Positions 1 to 7,849 of a stretch of DNA of 64,000 bases are shown here, piece after piece. Each line of letters begins with the position of its first letter. Position 1 is the stretch's first letter. The DNA comes from Vulcanimicrobiota bacterium. GTDB lineage: Bacteria; Vulcanimicrobiota; Xenobia; Xenobiales; JADMJV01. A program made the translations under genes and the position numbers. The DNA lies in contig JAHBVR010000007.1 of the NCBI GenBank assembly GCA_019637395.1, forward strand, positions 1 through 64,000, written 5' to 3'. The notes below the pieces were generated by a model, which worked only from the letters and a program-made list of their open reading frames with translations, did not search any database and was not told where the DNA came from.

Positions 1-449
1 CTAGGGAATGAGGAATGAGGCGCTCGGCAGTAAATGAAGTTCAGGTATTTGGTGATCCTGCACGTGAAGATCGGAACTCAGGGCAACGAGCGGGACGCGC
101 TCCGCCTTCCCGCAACGGACTAGGAATGCCCGACCACGCCCATCATAGCTATCGAATACTCAGACACAGAAACCGGTGTACCAAAAGTATCCCAAGCATT
201 CCAAACACCCCATGCCAGTCCCAACTCGAGCAGAACGCCATAGCCCGAAAACCCCGTAACCAAGGACATTTCCCCCACACCCCTGATCGCCCTGTCAGAC
301 ATTGCTAAAGTAGGTACGACAAGGAATTCCCAGTATCTCTTTCATGACCGCACTTGGGTTCTGCCCCCACTAAGTAGCAATCACGCGGCTGTATGTGGTT
401 ACCGTTAAAAGTTGCCTGAGCAGCTACACGAAAGTCTGGCGGGAATATC
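1..449. other. No recognisable gene
   Basis: I see no open frame with a recognisable protein pattern on either strand. The short frames here lack ribosome binding sites and read as low-quality translations. The stretch adjoins the IS66-type relic and may be decayed mobile-element or flanking DNA. Confidence 0.4.
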
Positions 450-1049
450 ACACGGGTGGGAACGCTCGAAGAAATTCTGGCCAAGTTGAACGCGCCAGGA
501 GTCCAGGCTTCATGACCTGGAGCTTGAGAACGGCAAACTGCGCGACCAGGTCGCCGACCTGAAATCCCGGCTCGAGAAAGTTGAGAGAGAAGGCAAGCAG
601 CAAGCGGCTCCTTTCCGTAAGGCTCGCGATCAACGCAAGCCGCCGGATGGCCGGAGAGCCGGCCATCCGGCGAGCTACAAGAAGCCACCTGCCGATGGGC
701 AAGTTCAACAGACCCGGCAAGTGGAGATTGAGTGTTACCCCGACTGCGGCGGTGCGCGCTTGAGGGCAAACAGACCCACGAGCACTTCGTCGTCGACATT
801 CCTCGAACCGAGTCAGGGCAGTGCGACAACTGCAACCAGCGAAAATCATCGCAGCATCCAGACATGCCGTCGAGAGCCGTGGGAGCTGCCGGGGTCACCT
901 TCGGACACAACCTGGTAGCGCTGGCAACACTGCTGCGGACCCAGTCGGGTATGACGTTTCGCAAGATGAGCAGACTGTTCATGGATTGGTTCGGCATTTC
1001 CATCTCGCCGGCTGGCCTGCAAAAGGCTCTGGTCCACGCTGACCTATGA
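450..1049 (+). pseudogene. IS66-family transposase relic (N-terminal half)
   Basis: The translation carries IS66 transposase hallmarks spread over several frames. There is a leader coiled coil (ENGKLRDQVADLKSRLEKVE), then a zinc-finger-like CYPDCGG, then GKQTHEHFVVDIPRTESGQC in a different frame, and finally a helical segment (LLRTQSGMTFRKMSRLFMDW) that matches the region before the DDE domain. At least two frameshifts separate these pieces, and the DDE catalytic domain that should follow is missing. This is therefore a truncated, inactive copy. No terminal repeats were identified. Confidence 0.6.
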
Positions 1050-1230
1050 TTCGCGCTACGGGGAATCCCACGGCCCCCTGGGCGTGGGAGCGACCGCCTT
1101 CAGCTTCGATGAAGTCCGCGCCCACCAGGCCGCCGCCTTCGCGGCCGGCCTGGCCACCTATGGACTCCATCCCCCACTCAGAGAGAGCCCTCTGACGACC
1201 GCATCCGAACACGCAACCGGTCAGCGGTGA
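1045..1230 (+). pseudogene. Unidentified coding remnant
   Basis: Frame 1 is open from the end of the transposase relic to a TGA at 1228. It reads as protein-like sequence (YDSRYGESHGPLGVGATAF, then FDEVRAHQAAAFAAGLATYG) with strong third-position GC. There is no start codon or ribosome binding site, so it looks like the tail of a gene whose front was replaced by the IS66-type fragment. I do not recognise the family. Confidence 0.3.
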
Positions 1231-1315
1231 CAATGTTCCTGACCAGCGGTTGCCTGGCCTCAGCCGACCGACCCCCAAGCGAGGAGCGCCCTGAGCGTAA
1301 CGCGAATGCAAGAGT

Positions 1316-1555
1316 ATGTCCGAAAGTCGCCGACTCCTCCACTCCCTGGTTCGCCCCTTCCAAGCAGGAGAGAACGACAGCGCTGCCAGGCTACGCCTGG
1401 CTCTGGAAATGATGGGTGCCGGCATGGAGATGAAGCGACTGAACCTTGCGCGCTCTCATCCACGGGAGAGCCCTGAGGAGATCGCTGCTCGACTCTCCCA
1501 ATGGGTCCAAGACCAACCAGTTGCCCCGGGGCTTCGCCTCCGCGACCTGCCTTGA
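1316..1555 (+). CDS. Small antitoxin-like protein (Rv0078B-like family), probably part of a decayed pair
   Basis: The 79-residue product contains ALEMMGAGMEMKRLNLARSH followed by ESPEEIAARLSQWVQDQP. This matches the small helical proteins (about 70-90 aa; R/H-P-E/D-A-S-E-E-I then a W-containing helix) that sit directly upstream of AbiEii/MenA-like nucleotidyltransferases. Its frame appears intact and overlaps the next gene by 55 bases, as expected for such pairs. The partner is frameshifted, so any toxin-antitoxin function is probably lost. The family assignment comes from pattern memory, not a search. Confidence 0.45.
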   Translation: MSESRRLLHSLVRPFQAGENDSAARLRLALEMMGAGMEMKRLNLARSHPRESPEEIAARLSQWVQDQPVAPGLRLRDLP

Positions 1556-1964
1556 ACCGCTTCCCAGAATACCTTCTCCAAATCGGACAGCACCTTCAAA
1601 CTGCTGGAACAAGTTGGTGTCTGATCGGTGGTCTGGCTGTCGGAGCTCGAACAAACCCACGCTTCACGAAAGACCTGGATCTGGCGGTCAGCAGCTCTGA
1701 TGACGAGGCCAGCGAACAACTATTGTTCGCGCTCCAGAGTGCCGGCTATCGCATAACCGATTGGCGACTGCTCGCCTGGCTCCTCCGGAAGCTCAGGAGC
1801 CTGTGGTCATCGATTTACTCTTTGCATCCTCGGGCATCGAAAGCATGATCGTGTCCAGGTCGGAAGCCTTGGAAGTGTTCCCGAATGTCCGAGTCCCGGT
1901 TGCTAGCCTGGGCGACCTGATCGCGATGAAGATCCTCGCCCGAGAATCGAGGGCGCCGACTTGA
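1501..1964 (+). pseudogene. AbiEii/MenA-like nucleotidyltransferase, frameshifted and truncated
   Basis: The first frame gives CLIGGLAVGARTNPRFTKDL followed by DLAVSSSDDEA. That is the nucleotidyltransferase signature G-G-x-A-V with the R-x-T-x-D-x-D metal-binding motif. Around 1760-1790 the reading moves to frame 3 and continues as VVIDLLFASSGIE, then NVRVPVASLGDLIAMKILAR. The last part is the conserved segment that normally leads into a D-x-x-D-L-x-x-L helix, which is absent. One frameshift plus loss of the C-terminus make it non-functional. It pairs with the small protein upstream. Confidence 0.6.
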
Positions 1965-2027
1965 AGCAGAGCTTGGCGCCGCCGAATCAGAATTTCCTCC
2001 ATACTCGACGCCCGAGGTTTAGATCCT

Positions 2028-2261
2028 ATGTACATAGCCATCCGCCGACTCTCCACAAATGAAGACAGCGCCGACTACGCCTTCGGGGAAGACGAATCGC
2101 GAATGGGCCGACTGCGCCTCAACCTCGAGACAGGCACCGCAACGCTGGTCGAAGCCTGCCCCGACGACTCCAGCCAGGGCATCTACCAACGCGCCGCCCG
2201 CAAGCTCTTCCTCCACTGGCAGAAAGGCGAGAGCCCGGAAACCACCTGCTGGGCCACCTGA
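2028..2261 (+). CDS. Conserved small protein, function unknown
   Basis: The product is 77 aa and begins MYIAIRRLSTNEDSADYAFG. It continues with a short beta-rich core (ESRMGRLRLNLETGTATLVE) and ends with AARKLFLHWQKGE followed by CWAT. This layout resembles a small conserved family seen in actinobacteria and other environmental bacteria, but I know no function for it. The frame is clean although both neighbours are broken, so it may be a survivor of the decayed region or very recently silenced. Confidence 0.6.
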   Translation: MYIAIRRLSTNEDSADYAFGEDESRMGRLRLNLETGTATLVEACPDDSSQGIYQRAARKLFLHWQKGESPETTCWAT

Positions 2262-2263
2262 AG

Positions 2264-2590
2264 GCCCCACCCAACCCCCGCGGCGAAGAATTGCGCAAGC
2301 TCTTCCCCACCCCCAACCTGCGCGCTCTCACCGCTCGAAACGACCTGCACTGGGCCGCCCACGGCGTCACCGCCGACCCCGAGCTGGCCAAACACTGGCG
2401 CGACAACAACATCCTGGAAATGGTCGAACCCGGCGACCTCATGACCCACCTCACCGAAACCTTCCTGGCCGTCCAGAGCGACGATTGGATGAGCCAGTTC
2501 TACCTCTACCTCATCGGCCATCGCGGATTGCTGCGTAACGAACTGCGCAACAAGCCCATCTTGCGCACCGAGCTCAACCAGCACCCCTGA
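2264..2590 (+). pseudogene. HSP90-like (sacsin-type) ATPase fragment
   Basis: The frame is open directly after the small protein and has no credible start. The translation (PRGEELRKLFPTPNLRAL, then SDDWMSQFYLYLIGHRGLLR, then LRNKPILRTELNQH) resembles the middle of large HSP90-like ATP-binding proteins, in which a 'W..rLY.fL.gh..L' helix precedes 'L..KPi.Rl.dG.hV'. The ATP-binding N-terminus and everything after the histidine are missing. Such proteins often sit next to helicases in defence islands, which fits the next fragment. The assignment is by pattern only. Confidence 0.4.
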
Positions 2591-2609
2591 GACCACCGGG
2601 GGACTGCCC

Positions 2610-2900
2610 GCAGGCTGGGAAACCGGCTTCGAACTCCTGGAGAACCGCCTCGCCGACCGCCGCCTGGGGCGTCTGGCCGAACTCTCCGTCCGCAACGAAG
2701 TCCTGGTCGAATGACAACTCGCCAGCCTCGACGCCTACATCCGCATCCGCCTCAACCAGGTCGACCACGAACTCACCCTGGTCAGCGAGGACCGGGTGGT
2801 GCGGATGAAGCAGTCCGAACGCCTGCGTATCGAAGGCGACCTCGCCGTCCCCGACCTTCTCCAACTCCAGCGCGATGATGGTGAGCAACCGGTCGTCCAG
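2610..2900 (+). pseudogene. Helicase-type C-terminal coiled-coil fragment with an in-frame stop
   Basis: Frame 3 reads ENRLADRRLGRLAELSVRNE, meets TGA at 2712, and continues in the same frame as QLASLDAYIRIRLNQVDHEL, then SEDRVVRMKQSERLRIEGDL. The Arg/Glu-rich helical style is that of the C-terminal arm of large SNF2-type helicases found with HSP90-like ATPases. A single in-frame stop, no start and no upstream motor domain indicate a relic. The assignment is weak; a generic coiled-coil protein is possible. Confidence 0.3.
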
Positions 2901-2931
2901 CAACACCTCGGCCGGGCTTCTCTTTTCGCGC

Positions 2932-3135
2932 TTAGACTGGTCGTAGCAGGTGGCGAAGAGTTTTCTTCGCAAAAGCCGGATTGGCCCGCACCCAATCGGC
3001 CGTTTCGGAGTACCTGCCGGCCATCAGGGCCGTGTTCACGCACTCGAGAAAAGAACTATAGTCCTGAGCGGGCGGTTCAGCCAGCGCCAGGCTCGTCAGT
3101 AAACAGCCCAGGACCACAATTTTCCCCAGTTTCAT
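2932..3135 (-). CDS. Short exported protein, possibly truncated
   Basis: The 67-aa product starts MKLGKIVVLGCLLTSLALAE, a clear signal peptide with likely cleavage after the alanines near residues 17-19. About 45 mature residues follow (YSSFLECVNTALMAGRYSET and onward). It is divergent from the lipoprotein at 3241, so the roughly 100-base gap should hold both promoters. Its 3' end runs into the helicase-like relic, which suggests that the original C-terminus was lost in a rearrangement. No family is recognised. Confidence 0.45.
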   Translation of the reverse strand: MKLGKIVVLGCLLTSLALAEPPAQDYSSFLECVNTALMAGRYSETADWVRANPAFAKKTLRHLLRPV

Positions 3136-3240
3136 TTGGGGAGGTTTGCCGTCGCCCCCTTTGCCTTCACTCTGGGCAGAGGTTTAGCTGGCGGGCTGAG
3201 GAACCTTGGGGCTTGGGTGGGCGGACGGGAAAGCGGTGCA

Positions 3241-5721
3241 ATGAAATTGCGGTACGGGTGGCTGGGGAGTCTTTTGATGGGTGCTTTGCTGGCCGGCTGC
3301 GGTAACTCCAGCGTCAGCGTCGGAACCGATTTGGGCGGGGCCATCCCGGCTCCGGCGCAGGCCCGGCCTCTGGGGCGAGTGTATTTGCAAAAGGCGGTGG
3401 CGCTGGCCCCGATCACCTTCCGCGACCTGCAAGGGAAGGTGCTGGGGCAAGCCACGACCACGGCCGAGGGGGAAATCCCCGGCCAGGCCAATCTGCCGTC
3501 CCACTTTCTAATCCAGGTGGACCTGCCCGACGGCGAAAAACTGGGGGCGGAGGTGGAAGGCGAGGCCCGGGGAGTGGTGGTGAATGTGCCCACCACCCTG
3601 GCTTTGCTGATGCACAGTCGGCATCAGGAGTGGACGCGCGACGAGGCGGCCGCGCGGGTGGTGCGATTTCTGGGGGCGCCTCCCAGCTGCACGCCGGAAT
3701 CGTTGGACAATTCTCGCCACGGCTACTTTGTGGTGGGCACCCTGCTACGCGAGGCGGGGCCGCACGGGGGACTGGGGGCGTTCCTGGTGAAGCTGGCTGA
3801 GCAGGCCGAAACGGGGCGGACGCACGCTTTTGTGGAAGTGCCCGATGGGGTCATCGACTTCCTCTCTGAATGCGCCAAGGTGGTGGCCAAAGACGGTCTC
3901 AAGGGCGTGTTGCAAGCGGGGGCGGAGTCGGCCGTGGGTTGGGTGTGCGAATCTTTAGGGTTCAACAACCCCTTCCCCACCATGCTGGACATTTCCAATC
4001 AGATCCGCGCGCTTTCCGATCAAATCACTTCGCTGGCCGCCAGTGTGGCCCGCGGGAATGCCCAAAATGACTACAATCAGGCCGTGGCCCGCCTGGCCAG
4101 CGACGCGGTCGAACCCATCCAGCTGCAGTCGAGCACGCTGGCCACCACCATCGGCAACGCGGTGCAGGCTAATGTGACCGCTCCCATTCCGGTCAACAGC
4201 GTCAGTTCGGCGGTGTCGGCCGTGGTCAATTCGTTTAATGTTTTTGCGGCGCGAACGGCGATGAACGAACTGAGCGACAATCTGTTGGGCACTTCAGCCG
4301 TGGGCGGTGTCGGACGGCGGCTGGAACGTCTCTTGACGGCGGTGGATGGACCTCCGCTGGGAATCAATTCCGATCTGAATATCTACATGGGCTATGAGGC
4401 TTTTACCAACAGCATTCTGAGCCCGCGCCGATCGGTTCTCGACTACTATCTTGCCTGCTTTCAGCAAGGCGCCAACCTGGACGCCGAACAATTGCATCTC
4501 AGTCAGAACTCGAGCATCCTGGTGGCGAACATTCGTCAGGGCCAGGCGGACTTTCGAAAGTGGGCCCAGGACCGAAAATCGGTTCAATTGCAATTACCCG
4601 ATCCACTTCCCTCCGATCATGTATTTCTGGACCGCAAGAACGGCTTAATGTGGTTTACCGATCGCGACGGTACCAATTTTCACCAGCGCGGGCATTCCGA
4701 TGCGGTCAAAGAAGCTCAAAATTTTCCGGGCACCGGACCCTACACCAGCGGATGGCGCCTACCTACCAAACACGAATTGATGGACTTGCTCTACCATGCC
4801 CACATCGAGCCCGCTTACGATGCCCAACAGGTGGCCGACAAGGAGCGTTCGCAGGTGTTGTACCGACTGGGCTGGGACATTTCCTATATGGATAAGGACC
4901 ACACCGTGTGGGCCTCGGACGAAACGGCCAAGGTAAATTTGGACAATGGTAAACATGAAAATAGAGTGGCTTCCTTTCACAACAATGACATTGTTCTGGT
5001 GCGCAGCTATCCGGGTCCCGATGACAACTTTGTGACCGAATTGGGCCAGGTCGACCCGCTGAGCGTTCGTCTCGAAGTGCTTGGGTCCCAAGTGCGGGCG
5101 CTGGCCACGGTGCGTGCCGCCAATGGTAATGGGGGAACCGGGAACAGCGCGGAGATCGACGTGAGCGGACGAGTGGTGTGGTCTAGCAGCGATGATTCCA
5201 TGGCCAGCATTTCCAACTTGCCGGGTAGCGAGGGATTGATCACCTGGCACGCCCAACTCAACCCGCGGCCGCTCACGCCGGTGACGTTTAGCTGCCAATA
5301 CTTCAAGCCGCAGGGCGGTCTCAATTTTCAAGTGGCGCAGGTGGCCAGCGTGGTGGTGCAGCCACCGGCCAGCCCCTCTCTACCCCATTTGAGCTCCATT
5401 CAGCCTTTTCCGCGAAATGTGGAGTTTAACATTCCCACTCCGCAAACCCCGGTTCAGCAGCGCTTCTCGGCGGTTCTCTTCTATCTCGACCCGGCCAGTG
5501 GTGACGCCCAGGTGCAGGACTTTCAGGAGGGCAGCGCACCGACGATTACCTGGACGCTCACCAATCGGGTCAACCAGCCGTTGGCCGCCAGTGAGAATTC
5601 GGGCTTCACGGATGGCAATCTGCTGGTCCTCAGCTCCGACCTCAGGACTTCGGACCTCAACGTCCACGCACGCGTGGGCACCGTGGAAGCCATCGTGCCC
5701 ATTCATTGCGCCGTTCGTTAA
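3241..5721 (+). CDS. Large lipoprotein with DUF1566 (Lcl-type) domain
   Basis: I chose the ATG at 3241 over an upstream ATG at 3136 because the protein then begins MKLRYGWLGSLLMGALLAGC, a lipoprotein signal with an LAGC lipobox and the lipidated cysteine at about residue 20. The 826-aa product should be anchored in a membrane facing outward. The middle part contains VFLDRKNGLMWFTDRDG and GWRLPTKHELMDLLY, followed later by a VWASDET segment. These are the W-R-L-P-T..E-L signature of DUF1566, a domain found in extracellular and cell-surface proteins. The C-terminal third looks like beta-sandwich repeats. The gene ends tail to tail with the methyltransferase, the coding regions overlapping by three bases. 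Confidence 0.75.
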   Translation: MKLRYGWLGSLLMGALLAGCGNSSVSVGTDLGGAIPAPAQARPLGRVYLQKAVALAPITFRDLQGKVLGQATTTAEGEIPGQANLPSHFLIQVDLPDGEKLGAEVEGEARGVVVNVPTTLALLMHSRHQEWTRDEAAARVVRFLGAPPSCTPESLDNSRHGYFVVGTLLREAGPHGGLGAFLVKLAEQAETGRTHAFVEVPDGVIDFLSECAKVVAKDGLKGVLQAGAESAVGWVCESLGFNNPFPTMLDISNQIRALSDQITSLAASVARGNAQNDYNQAVARLASDAVEPIQLQSSTLATTIGNAVQANVTAPIPVNSVSSAVSAVVNSFNVFAARTAMNELSDNLLGTSAVGGVGRRLERLLTAVDGPPLGINSDLNIYMGYEAFTNSILSPRRSVLDYYLACFQQGANLDAEQLHLSQNSSILVANIRQGQADFRKWAQDRKSVQLQLPDPLPSDHVFLDRKNGLMWFTDRDGTNFHQRGHSDAVKEAQNFPGTGPYTSGWRLPTKHELMDLLYHAHIEPAYDAQQVADKERSQVLYRLGWDISYMDKDHTVWASDETAKVNLDNGKHENRVASFHNNDIVLVRSYPGPDDNFVTELGQVDPLSVRLEVLGSQVRALATVRAANGNGGTGNSAEIDVSGRVVWSSSDDSMASISNLPGSEGLITWHAQLNPRPLTPVTFSCQYFKPQGGLNFQVAQVASVVVQPPASPSLPHLSSIQPFPRNVEFNIPTPQTPVQQRFSAVLFYLDPASGDAQVQDFQEGSAPTITWTLTNRVNQPLAASENSGFTDGNLLVLSSDLRTSDLNVHARVGTVEAIVPIHCAVR

Positions 5722-6848
5722 CCTATCGTTGCCCCCGGCCACCCCCAGTTTGACAGGTGGCACACCCCATCGGGGGTGATCTTGAGACTGGAGTTGACCA
5801 GCGGGTAGCCACCCCCGCGCACAAACCAGTCGCAGCAGATCGTCTCGTAGACGCCCCAGAGTTTGCGCGGGCCCGCTTCGTGCACGGTGGGCGGCTCGCA
5901 ACCGTGAGAGCTGGCCCGGGCCCACGACCCGTCCGGGTGAGTCAACCAGGTCGTCCGTTGGCCCTCGGGGGAATCTTTGAACCGATGTTTCACCCCCGGC
6001 AACGTCACCTCCAGCATGCAGGCCAACCCCCACGAATTCTCGATATCAGGAACCGGGAAGCGACCCTGGTAAACCTCCTCCCCCTCCTCGTCGTGAAAGG
6101 GAAGCTCGACGGCCGGGGGATAGTCCAGGCCGGTTCGGGTGGACATGAAACCAGCCCCATCCGAGACCACCTGGCCGACAGCCGTGCCGTCTTCTTGCTT
6201 GGTGGCGGTCACGATCAAACTGGTCCCGGCCAAAGTGGTCACCAGCACTCCGCCCGGCTTCAGAGCGGTGAGCCAGGAGGGCGGAACGGGCCTGACCGAA
6301 ACGGTGGCCACAATTCGGTCATACTGCCCGGGCAAAGGCCCGGTCGCGTCACAAACCTTCAGGGTCGGCCGTAGATCCAAACCCCCCAGCCGTTCCCTGG
6401 CCACTTCCACCAGGTAAGGATCCACGTCGATACTGGTCACACAGTTCCCACCCAGCCGATGAGAAAGCAAGGCGGCCGCGTAACCGGGCCCGGTACCCAC
6501 ATCGAGCACGCGGGCCCCTTCAAAGACTCGCAAGTGCCGCAGCATCATCAACACTAACGTAGGAAGTGTCGACGACGAGGTAGGCCGACCCGACGCCTCT
6601 TCCGCTCCATCCGCGTGCACCGGACCCACCCGTGTGATGATGGTAGCGTCGCGATAGGCTTGCTTTAGCCAACGCACGGGATCGCTCGAGCCATCGACGG
6701 CCTTCCACTTCTCCCCCTCTGCAGCAAACCACCGAGGCACCAGCAAATGCCGAGGCACCAAGGCCACAGCCCCCCTCCACCTCGAAGTCGGATGGGTCAC
6801 TCGCTGGGAAAGTGTGACCGCTTGCGGTTTCCAATCAATTTCCGGCAT
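5718..6848 (-). CDS. PIMT-like methyltransferase (FxLD-type protein methyltransferase)
   Basis: The protein has the SAM-binding core of protein-L-isoaspartate O-methyltransferases: LRVFEGARVLDVGTGPGYAA, then VTSIDVDPYLVEVARERL, then PGQYDRIVATVSVRPVPPSW and LKPGGVLVTTLAG. Unlike the roughly 210-aa PIMT repair enzyme it is about 376 aa, with an N-terminal extension and a C-terminal beta-rich domain. This is the shape of the FxLD/actinobacterial methyltransferases that act in peptide modification or protein repair. The start is placed at the internal methionine (MPEIDWKPQAVTLSQRV); an ATG 14 codons upstream (6890) is the alternative. No precursor peptide gene was seen nearby. It converges on the DUF1566 lipoprotein. 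Confidence 0.7.
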   Translation of the reverse strand: MPEIDWKPQAVTLSQRVTHPTSRWRGAVALVPRHLLVPRWFAAEGEKWKAVDGSSDPVRWLKQAYRDATIITRVGPVHADGAEEASGRPTSSSTLPTLVLMMLRHLRVFEGARVLDVGTGPGYAAALLSHRLGGNCVTSIDVDPYLVEVARERLGGLDLRPTLKVCDATGPLPGQYDRIVATVSVRPVPPSWLTALKPGGVLVTTLAGTSLIVTATKQEDGTAVGQVVSDGAGFMSTRTGLDYPPAVELPFHDEEGEEVYQGRFPVPDIENSWGLACMLEVTLPGVKHRFKDSPEGQRTTWLTHPDGSWARASSHGCEPPTVHEAGPRKLWGVYETICCDWFVRGGGYPLVNSSLKITPDGVCHLSNWGWPGATIG

Positions 6849-6969
6849 AAAAGACGTCCCTTCAGCAACATTCCAAAAGGCAAGAGACACCGACCGGGAA
6901 AAAAGTTGCCGAGGCGCCGAAAAAAGCTACCCGGAGGGAAACCGCACCGTTCTGGGAAGTTCGCCCAGG

Positions 6970-7174
6970 ATGAAGCGGGCATTATGGAGCCTGGTATTGC
7001 TCTCGGGGACGGCGTTGGCCCAGCCGGGGGCTGGTCTTCGAGGAAGTCTCCACGCGGGAGGAGCCGCGCCGTGGGGCCGCCGCTACCGCCATCTCACCCC
7101 TCACTCCCCCGCAGCGCAAGCGGCTGCTGGCCCGGCTCCCGGCCGTTCCCAACCCGTCCGCTCCTCCCGTGTGA
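6970..7174 (+). pseudogene. Short secreted protein, frameshifted
   Basis: An ATG at 6970 gives a convincing signal peptide (MKRALWSLVLLSGTALAQPG). Reading must then move frame around 7030 to continue as LVFEEVSTREEPRRGAAATA followed by TPPQRKRLLARLPAVPNPSA, before a TGA at 7172. One short frameshift explains the break. No homolog is recognised. The hydrophobic leader and the polar Pro-rich tail suggest a small periplasmic or secreted protein before decay. Confidence 0.35.
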
Positions 7175-7239
7175 CAAAGCCACACAAAAGTACTAGGAAA
7201 ACCCTGTGATCGAACACTTGGTTGATGCCTCTTAACCAT

Positions 7240-7251
7240 GATAAGCTTATC
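7240..7251. promoter_or_regulatory. Palindromic candidate operator before antitoxin gene
   Basis: GATAAGCTTATC is a perfect 12-bp palindrome whose end is 13 bases upstream of the ATG at 7265. A GGTGAGG Shine-Dalgarno-like stretch follows it. Antitoxins of Fic modules often repress their own promoter through such sites; the function here is inferred. Confidence 0.35.
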
Positions 7252-7264
7252 TGGTGAGGTTTTT

Positions 7265-7510
7265 ATGAGCATTCTCCTCGAGAATCCGTTACAACAAATC
7301 CAAGAGCTGGCGAGCAAGCACGGAGTTACCTATCAGCCCGGGCCCAATGATGAGCTGGCGGCCACTTTTACTCGGCTAACCGGCGACGAAGTTCATATGG
7401 ACGAGAACGAGTTCCTCATTCTAGAGCTGCGTCGGCGCGGACACCTCACCCCGCTGGAAGCCCTCAAGTTACAAGCGGCCTACTTGCATCAGTCTCGCCC
7501 AAAACCTTAG
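7265..7510 (+). CDS. Antitoxin-like protein of a decayed Fic module
   Basis: The start at 7265 (MSILLENPLQQIQELASKHG) follows GGTGAGG with good spacing; an upstream ATG at 7238 would read through the palindromic site. The 81-aa product contains FTRLTGDEVHMDENEFLILE then LRRRGHLTPLEALKLQAAYL, a compact helical protein. Sequences of this type precede Fic-domain toxins. The toxin frame begins immediately after the stop codon. The gene is intact, but its partner is not, so it is probably an orphan antitoxin. Confidence 0.55.
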   Translation: MSILLENPLQQIQELASKHGVTYQPGPNDELAATFTRLTGDEVHMDENEFLILELRRRGHLTPLEALKLQAAYLHQSRPKP

Positions 7511-7849
7511 TTGCCTTTTGATCCTTTTGGAGACTACGAAACTCAGGGCTACCTGCGCAACGTAATCGGCGAGAAAGACCTTCGCGTCATCAAGCACTTG
7601 GAACATCAATAGTTCCTGGCTCGCTTAGATGAGGTTTTTACTGACTTCACAAAAGCCGCCCGGCCTCTGACTTACCAGCATGTATTGAAAACTCATCAGC
7701 AGCTTTTTGGGGATCTCTATCCTTGGGCGGGCCAAGATCGCCGCCAGACTTGCCCTGGTCTTGTCATATTCGACTTTACGGGGGCTGGCAGACTCTGGGG
7801 CCGTTCCTTGTTGGCTCACCCTGCTGCAATTTCTAGGGTTCCTCGGTAG
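7511..7849 (+). pseudogene. Fic-domain toxin fragment
   Basis: Directly after the antitoxin stop, the same frame continues PFDPFGDYETQGYLRNVIGE then KDLRVIKHLEHQ. It meets TAG at 7610 and goes on as FLARLDEVFTDFTKAARPLT, then HQQLFGDLYPWAGQDR. These are the N-terminal features of short Fic proteins (F-D-P-F-G-D-x-E..G-Y-L-R-N, then the YPWAGQ turn). The catalytic HPFxxGNG loop is missing: after LLAHPAAISR the frame ends at 7847. An internal amber codon and C-terminal loss mark it as dead. A TTG at 7511 would have been the start. Confidence 0.65.

Noticed and set aside
7511-7849. In-frame TAG/TGA codons at 7610, 43544 and 2712 as evidence for stop-codon recoding
   Set aside because: All three lie in frames that also lack a start or an essential domain, while intact genes in the window end normally at TAG, TGA and TAA. 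Pseudogenisation explains them better than suppression.
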